From: Siphonodentalium dalli
Lineage: Eukaryota; Mollusca; Scaphopoda; Gadilida; Siphonodentaliidae
Direction: 5' to 3'
Assembly (NCBI GenBank): GCA_032622095.1
Contig: CP136069.1
Location: forward strand, 14,058,450-14,122,449
DNA: 64,000 nucleotides
Positions 57,932 to 64,000 of the stretch are shown here, one piece after another; within the stretch, counting starts at the first letter, position 1; each line of letters starts with the position of its first letter. A model generated the notes under the pieces. The model worked only from the letters and a program-made list of their open reading frames with translations. It searched no databases and had not been told where the DNA came from. Both the position numbers and the translations under genes were made by a program.

Positions 57932-60602
57932 ATAGCAACCACCCCAGTGGGTGTTTATACCTAAATGCGTGTGAATTATGACGTCATATAATTTTTCTAT
58001 ATTTCTATACCAAGAGCGAAAATAGCGTGTATGCTTTTTTGTAAATTTCACACGTGACTTCCGGGAGGTTACTGCGCAGACTCCAGCAGAAACTGATCGA
58101 AGAATTACGTTTTCTTCACTTCAACTTCAACACAATCGACTGTTAGTAACGGTACTGAGTTAGGAGAGCAGCGTGCTCCGAAGACAACCGCGACGGAGGA
58201 ATTTACATACAAGTACAACAACAACGATTGCCGATGATCACTTTTTAATTGTCCTCACTGAGTCATTCAGAGACTCAATCAAATAATAGATTAATCGAGG
58301 ATTAATCACAGCCTTTCTAGTCTGATAACATGGCATTCGGTAAAATATTACCGTGGCACAGTTTGTGATTAGCCATCTCGATTGTAAACAAATCTTCTAC
58401 TCGAAATTTGTAAATTAAAAAAACAAATCAAATTTAAATGTGCATGTGCGATAATCAATATCATCCATGACCCAACCCGGACACACATACCAAATCGCAT
58501 TCACATCCACTGAGAAACAACGAAGAAGCTAGACATTACACTTTTATTTAGAGCCGGCATCGGCGTCGACAAACACTTTATATACACCGATTTCTCCACT
58601 ACAAGGTCAAGGCCCCACATGGCACGAAATTGAAAAATCAACGAGTGATTGATCTGTGTTTCATGTAATTTGCAACAATGAATGTTGTTTTGAGGATTGT
58701 ATGGATTATTGTGTACCACAGATACACGAAGACTAGGCAATTCAATGTTAGGTGTATTCAATTTCATGACATCATGTGTAAACTGTGTTTGTGACATGAT
58801 TATTGCACTTTTACTTTCGACAGGAGCTTGGAGGCATTGTTGAATTTGTTCTCTAATCATCAAAGGTCTGAAGGTTGCACAGGTATTTGCTTATCATTAA
58901 TTTAATCATTTGATTTAGGACTGAAAAAGAATTGTTTCTGTTTTCAAATTGAAAAGATCAATCGTACTGCCCTGCTGGACAAAACAAGTGTCCATTGGCA
59001 CCGCGGTGTGTTTGGCGTTCGGCGGCGGTGTCAGAGTTTGTATAACTGCAGTTGAGCATCGCGGCCAAGCGGCAAGTACACCATGGCCGACCGTCAAGTA
59101 CACATGTACACCATGGCCGAAAAGTAACTACAATGGGGCCGAATGGCATGTACACCGTGGTTATATTTCTGGTTTATATTGTCTTTTTTCAGTTTAATGA
59201 ATGCACACAGCGGCAACTACACCATGGTCGAATGGCAAATACACCGCGGCCCAACTGTAGTTAGCTGGTGGAGCCGCTGTGCAGTTGCATTTCAGCCGCA
59301 GTGGCAATGCTAAGCGCACCGTGGTTAAGTGGACACTTGTTTTGCCGAGCAGGGTAGTACATGTGTATTCAGTTCAAATTCATACAGATATCTTTCAGAC
59401 TTTCATGTTTACAAAATGTAGGCGCGCATAGTCCCGCTCGCTGGGTTTTGGCCAGCCGCGCGGTTTCTATCAAGATAAAATAAACAGCGGAAATACATTC
59501 ATAAATGTTGCGTAAATTGAATTAGTTTACTCACGATGGATGTCCATTGAAACTCTTTGATTGTTTAACACTGCTTAATCCACTATCCATTAGCACAAGT
59601 GAATGTTACACACTGTGTTTTCATATTGTACATGCTCCTACCCCGGTATATTAATTGTAATTCATAATTATTAATAAGGAATTAATTTAATACTCCGATT
59701 CAATGCTGACGAAATAAATACGGTAACATCTCCCGACCACGTGGTCTCGCTTTGATTTTCCAGGAATTTATGTGACGTTATAAGCCATACATAGAAATCG
59801 TTCAAATGTATTTTTAGCTTCGAATCATTCAGTCTCAGACAGATAGTGCATTTGACACTTCACATCGTGTGACGTCAAAAAACTTAAACTGCCAATCATC
59901 GTGGCACGAGGGATCACCTTTTGATGAATGCCGACAATGAATGTTGGTTTTGGAGAATTCATTTGATATTTTGCTACAACATTCAAGCTGTTTCTTTATT
60001 CTTGTACGCTCTCCGTATTTGGCTAGGCGCGCAATTGATCGCTCACTGGTTTTCAATTTTAGCCGCGCGATGGTGCGCAAGAGCGATCGCGAGCCTCAAA
60101 AATTAAAGTCTGATCTTTCTGTCGATTCCAACGTTAACACTATTACTTAATATTTTTACCACTTTAGAGGGCGTTCTTTATTAGATGAACATTATTTTAC
60201 CCACACGTCATGATTCCATGATTTTAAGGTGAAGTTGAACAGAAGCGAGCGCTAAGCTTTGTTTTCATCAAAGCATGCTCACACCAGGACGGTGTGGTAA
60301 TAATAGTAATAGCATGATTTTGTCGGGCACCTTGGTTTCTTTACAGCTCTCCAGGAATGATTAACTCCGTCTCGGGTCTATAAATAGGCCCTCGGGCTGT
60401 TAATCATTCCTGTCGGGTCCAGGTGCTACCACGGCCGAGTACTAGTAACTTTATAACCCTGTGGCGACTGCAGTAGCGTTCTTTAATGTGCACACACCAA
60501 GGCGGAATACAGGAGAAGTCGGCCCCGCTACGAAGTCGGCCCCAGAGAAGTCGGCCCAGAAGTCGGCCCTGTACGAAGTCGGCCCAGCTATTAACATCAG
60601 TT
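57932..60602 (+). repeat. 2,671-bp segmental duplication, copy 2
   Basis: Same length and, where compared, the same bases as 46378-49048, including the candidate promoter (58051-58079), the 120-codon minus frame (58501-58863) and the TA-flanked MITE (58967-59354). It breaks off at 60602 within the gaagtcggcc element, where the 3' region of the Penelope-like element begins. Confidence 0.9.
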
Positions 60603-62116
60603 TTTTATATATAATTGGATAAATACCAACATCCCATCCGATCTATGGACGGGGCATTCTATGTAGCACTCTACACTGCCTATTAGTGTTTCGACCTATT
60701 TTGTCAACCAATTTAGAAATTGATTAACCCGCAAGGTCTCATCAGGAGAGAGCGGAAGTGAGAATCCTCAAAGTAACTAAGGGCTCATCACATACATGTA
60801 TGTGCGTATGTGTTAATGGTAGGTACAGACTGTCTGATGACAGCTGAGTTGAGCGATGGCCTTTGAGAAGGCTTCACATTTTGTTCAGAGTATACCATGC
60901 TTATTATAATAAGCGTGGGTAAATTGCGTCAATCTTTGTGAAATGGCAATAAGTCAGAAGCATCAGTTAGTGCAAGTTAATGCAGACTGAGGTTGCATGG
61001 TCAGTACTTAATATGTTGAGAATATTGGTTGTCAAAACAGCACGTGCCCGGGTACGCCCACCGTTCTTTGTGTAATACGGCAGTATAGCAAACACGTAAT
61101 TTCATAGGTTCGTTGGGTGTGATTGACACATCCACTTCAGAAACCTAATATACTGTGGAGTTTTTTCTGGATCTCGCCAAATCTTAGGTCAATCTAGTTT
61201 TTTGTCTTTTTATATTTGTATATAAGCAGTATTGTGCAAGTAAATGTAGATCAAATATGTAAAGGACAATAAGCACACATTCTTGTTAGTAATTTTCAAG
61301 ATATATATGATCGTACAGAGTCCCGCCAGTATATCATGACACAGTGTAGGAGTTTAACGTATGCAACATGTAGCTACTATACGTAAAAGTGGCGTACATG
61401 TATCCAGCTATAGGAGAGTCATTAAGTTTGTTTCATATCCAACTTTCATGTCTGTGCATGTACATATATAGTTTGGATACACTTTTGATACGTTCTTCGG
61501 TACCGAATTAGTTGGTCAGTAAGAGAGTGCGTGTGTGATGTAGCATCTATATGCATGTATCATGTATCTGGTATGTGCCTGTCCAGATATATCGGGATAC
61601 TTTGGCGAGAACCATGTCTACGGAACTATATGAGATATATTTGCATGTATCTCATGCAAACATTCCCCATGGAGTCATGTAACAGTTGCGTAAGGTTGTG
61701 GTGGCATACAGTTAAAGCTGCGCCAGATTAGAGCTATCAAGTGTCAGATCACGGGTGTTCACACTTTCCTTTGATCAATTAGTGTAGATTGTTGTAATCT
61801 CATTAGCAGGTGTTGTAAGTGATACCAACATTAAATAGTTTGCTCTTCAACAGGCTGCGCGTCGTTAAAAGCCCATTTTTCAAAAGTCATGGCAGTCACA
61901 TATCGTGCTCAAAGACATATTACGTTTAGTGTAACAGGAATTAAAATTTTAGCCCATCGATCGATCAGGGGGTCTTTCATTCCCGTCTAGGGGAGCTTTC
62001 ATATAAAGATGAATAAATACAAACATCACATTCCATGTGTTTTCTTTGTCAATGAGTAATTTATCCATTGCACGGGTGTGCATATACATGTAGTATGGAT
62101 ATCTTTCGTATAGTCT
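60603..62116 (-). other. Presumed 3' non-coding region of the Penelope-like element
   Basis: Lies downstream (minus strand) of the reverse transcriptase pseudogene and contains the hammerhead ribozyme at 60666-60750. A short word pair, 'ttggataaataccaacatcc' near 60616 and 'gaataaatacaaacatcac' near 62010, may mark partly repeated ends. No GIY-YIG nuclease segment could be recognised. Some of this stretch may instead be unrelated host DNA. Confidence 0.45.
60666..60750 (-). ncRNA. Type I hammerhead ribozyme
   Basis: On the minus strand the conserved core is complete and in order: CTGATGA (60745-60739), stem II GACCT/AGGTC (60738-60734 and 60697-60693), GAAA (60692-60689), stem III CACT/AGTG (60688-60685 and 60677-60674) with a 7-base loop, then TA (60673-60672) at the expected cleavage site. 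Stem I is formed by CTC before CTGATGA and GAG after TA, followed by a mismatch-rich segment. Stem II is extended by AATCAATTT/AAATTGGTT. Hammerheads of this type are known from the terminal repeats of Penelope-like elements, and one is encoded on the same strand just upstream. Activity is inferred from the core only. Confidence 0.75.
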
Positions 62117-64000
62117 TTACAGAATAATACGTTTTTTAGATAGCATTTCTCCCAATTTCTTCCCTCGGCGAAAGACGAGCGCTGGAGATTGCATTGAAGA
62201 GTAGCTCTCATGAGTGGATTTTGAAACAATGTTCCAGTTATTTTTCAACACGTCTTGTATTCTTGATGCACCAGTATGGTATTGTGTGCAAAAGTACGAT
62301 TTATTTGATGCAATGAGCCGGTGCTTCTTAGTTAGTTTAGCACGTCGGTCTTTAAATGTCAATGTCTGCAGGGCCGCCGATATTTCTTTCGGGCTATAGC
62401 CTCTGTTTTTTAGCCTATGTTGAAACCCGGAACAACGGTTTATAAATTCCGTTTCAGTAGATGAGTTTCGTAGGTATCGAGTGAATTCTCCTATGAGAAA
62501 TGATTTGAAACAGCTGGAAGGGTGGTTGGACTTCCTATGTAGATACTGGAATGATTCAGTCTTTTTTATGTGACATTTCATGTCAAGTATTCCAGTATTC
62601 ATAAATGTCGGACCTTTATATATGTCAAGATCAAGGAAACTGACTTCATTTTCCTCAATTTCATATGTGAATTTTAATAGGTCATGGGCATGGTTTGCCA
62701 TAGAGAAGAAGTCAAGCACCTCTTGGCGCGTACGTAGCATTCCAGATAAGAAAGCCATCATCTCTGTATCTAAAATTTAGTATGCATTTGTGTGAATGCT
62801 CAAAGTTGTCCATAAGCGTTTTGATGTGCTTGTATATGGCCAAATCACAAATTTCAGGTGATGGTACAGCACCTTGTGGTGCGCCCACTATTTAAATTTA
62901 ATTGTCGATAGCATTTTCCATTAAATGTAAATTCATTACATGTGAGTAATAATTCAGCTATTCTGACAAGTTCGTCAGTTGACGGTCTAGTGATATCATA
63001 CACCATGTCAGTTGTTGAGTTCAGGTAGAAGCGTAATGAATCTAATAATTCAGAGAATCTCAGATTTGTATAGAGAGAGCAGACATCATATGTCACAAGT
63101 AGTGCATCTTTAGGGATGACGGTTTTTTCAATCACTTCAATCAATTGCCGGGTATCACTTAGGTAGGTTTCTTGTAGGCGAACAATCGGCTTTAGGAAGT
63201 AGTCTAAAAATCGTCCGATCTTTTCAGTTGCGCTTTTGTATTGTGATATAATCGGCCTAACTGGAGGAACGAGTTTTTTACCGCTATCGTTAAAGGCGGG
63301 ATCTATATCATTAAGTATGTTCCCTAATTTGTGAATTTTAGGGAGTAGGTATAGATGTGGGGTAATAATCTCCTCACGTCTATTAAATAAATAGGCATAG
63401 GTGGAGTCGTCAATTGATCCACGTTCATGCATGCCATGTACTAGAGTAAGTACTTTGGAATGAGTAATTTTTGTATCAATTGATGATATTTCCTTGTAGT
63501 GTATCCCATCTTGGAGTTGGGTGAGCCCTTCAGTTATATAATCAGCAGTATTCAAAATAACTGTGGTGTTATTTTTATCTGCTTTCATTATAATCAGGTT
63601 GTCATTTCTTTTAAGACTTGTAATCGCCTGTCGTAGGCCTGGCGTAAGATTATCATGGAACGTTTGTTTGTAGTCACAGAGTTCCAATTTACATGCATAT
63701 AGGTAATCCTCAAGGCAGTTGCCTGCTAATGGTGGTACATATGCAGACGGTTTTTTAAAAGGGTGCTCTTTTTTCGTCCAATTGTCAGAGCTTTTGATCA
63801 CGTATTGGATCCTCATGTTTCGTTCGAAGGCCTTAAAGTCCTTCATTGTGGATTTAGTGGCTACCCGGGTGGCCGGAATAAAGTTCAATCCATAACCCAG
63901 TAAGTGAATTTGATCATCGCTCAGACGATGATCAGAAAGGTTTCTGATAAATGATTTTGCTTTGAGCAACTTAGTAGCTGTATTGCGATGGTGTGACCTT
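62117..64000 (-). pseudogene. Penelope-like retroelement reverse transcriptase, frameshifted and partial
   Basis: Reverse transcriptase of the Penelope-like class, read on the minus strand and open past the window edge (upstream codons continue to 64000, so the 63969 TTG is not a true start). Visible in order: 'MKADKNNTTVIL', 'LLPKIHKL', 'RPIIS', motif A 'VTYDVCSLYTNL' in the first frame; motif B 'GAPQGAVPSPEIC' (about 62845-62885) and motif C 'RYRDDGF' (62771-62751) in a second frame; then 'VSFLDLDIYKG', 'FQYLHRKSNHP' and 'FRRGKKLGEML' in a third. Two frameshifts, at about 62885-62910 and 62735-62757, break the protein, though the catalytic aspartates remain. No GIY-YIG endonuclease is recognised downstream before the stop at 62117. 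Its 3' region appears to interrupt duplication copy 2. Confidence 0.85.

Overview
The window looks like nuclear DNA of a marine invertebrate, most probably a lophotrochozoan such as a mollusc; the species cannot be told from the sequence. Reasons: AT-rich, intron-like sequence with consensus splice sites; almost no long protein-coding frames; very dense short non-autonomous transposons; Helitron-type elements with TCAAGGTCA-rich repeated cores and a GGACGAAGTCGGG 3' hairpin, resembling the 'pearl' elements described from bivalves; a Penelope-like retroelement; and ATGGCCGCC/CATCTTGGATTT satellites with an AGCTCAA...TTGAGCT hairpin module. Nothing bacterial (operons, ribosome binding sites, CRISPR) is present.

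Host gene: three exons on the + strand are convincing. They are a first exon with signal peptide and PAN/Apple-like domain (1356-1602), a cysteine-rich EGF/EB-like module (30626-30751) and a fibronectin type III domain (35575-35838). All joining ends are phase 1, so they could form one large gene for a modular secreted or membrane-receptor protein, with introns swollen by transposons. No further exons could be identified.

Layout: 0.4-0.9 kb Helitron; 1.4-1.6 kb exon 1; 1.6-6.5 kb degenerate tandem repeats; 6.5-16.9 kb intron-like DNA with dispersed repeats and poly-G tracts; 16.93-23.61 kb a head-to-tail concatemer of six Helitron-like units (A-B-C-A-B-C) inserted between A and T of a 67-bp tandem repeat; 23.8-34.3 kb palindromes, two piggyBac-like MITEs, a SINE remnant and the EGF-like exon; 35.6-35.8 kb FN3 exon; 36.6-40.4 kb minisatellites, one a 26-bp array bounded by a large inverted repeat; 40.5-45.0 kb two MITE families that end in hairpins; 45.7-46.0 kb a short Helitron; 46.4-49.0 and 57.9-60.6 kb two equal-length, apparently identical 2,671-bp direct repeats around a 6.5-kb satellite with 1,204-bp higher-order repeats; 60.6-64.0 kb a Penelope-like reverse transcriptase pseudogene (- strand, continuing off the window) with a hammerhead ribozyme in its 3' region.

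The observations most worth checking are the Helitron concatemer with its empty site, the hammerhead ribozyme downstream of the Penelope-like element, and a 69-bp palindrome shared by two MITE families with different termini. Family assignments come from recognised motifs only; no search was run.
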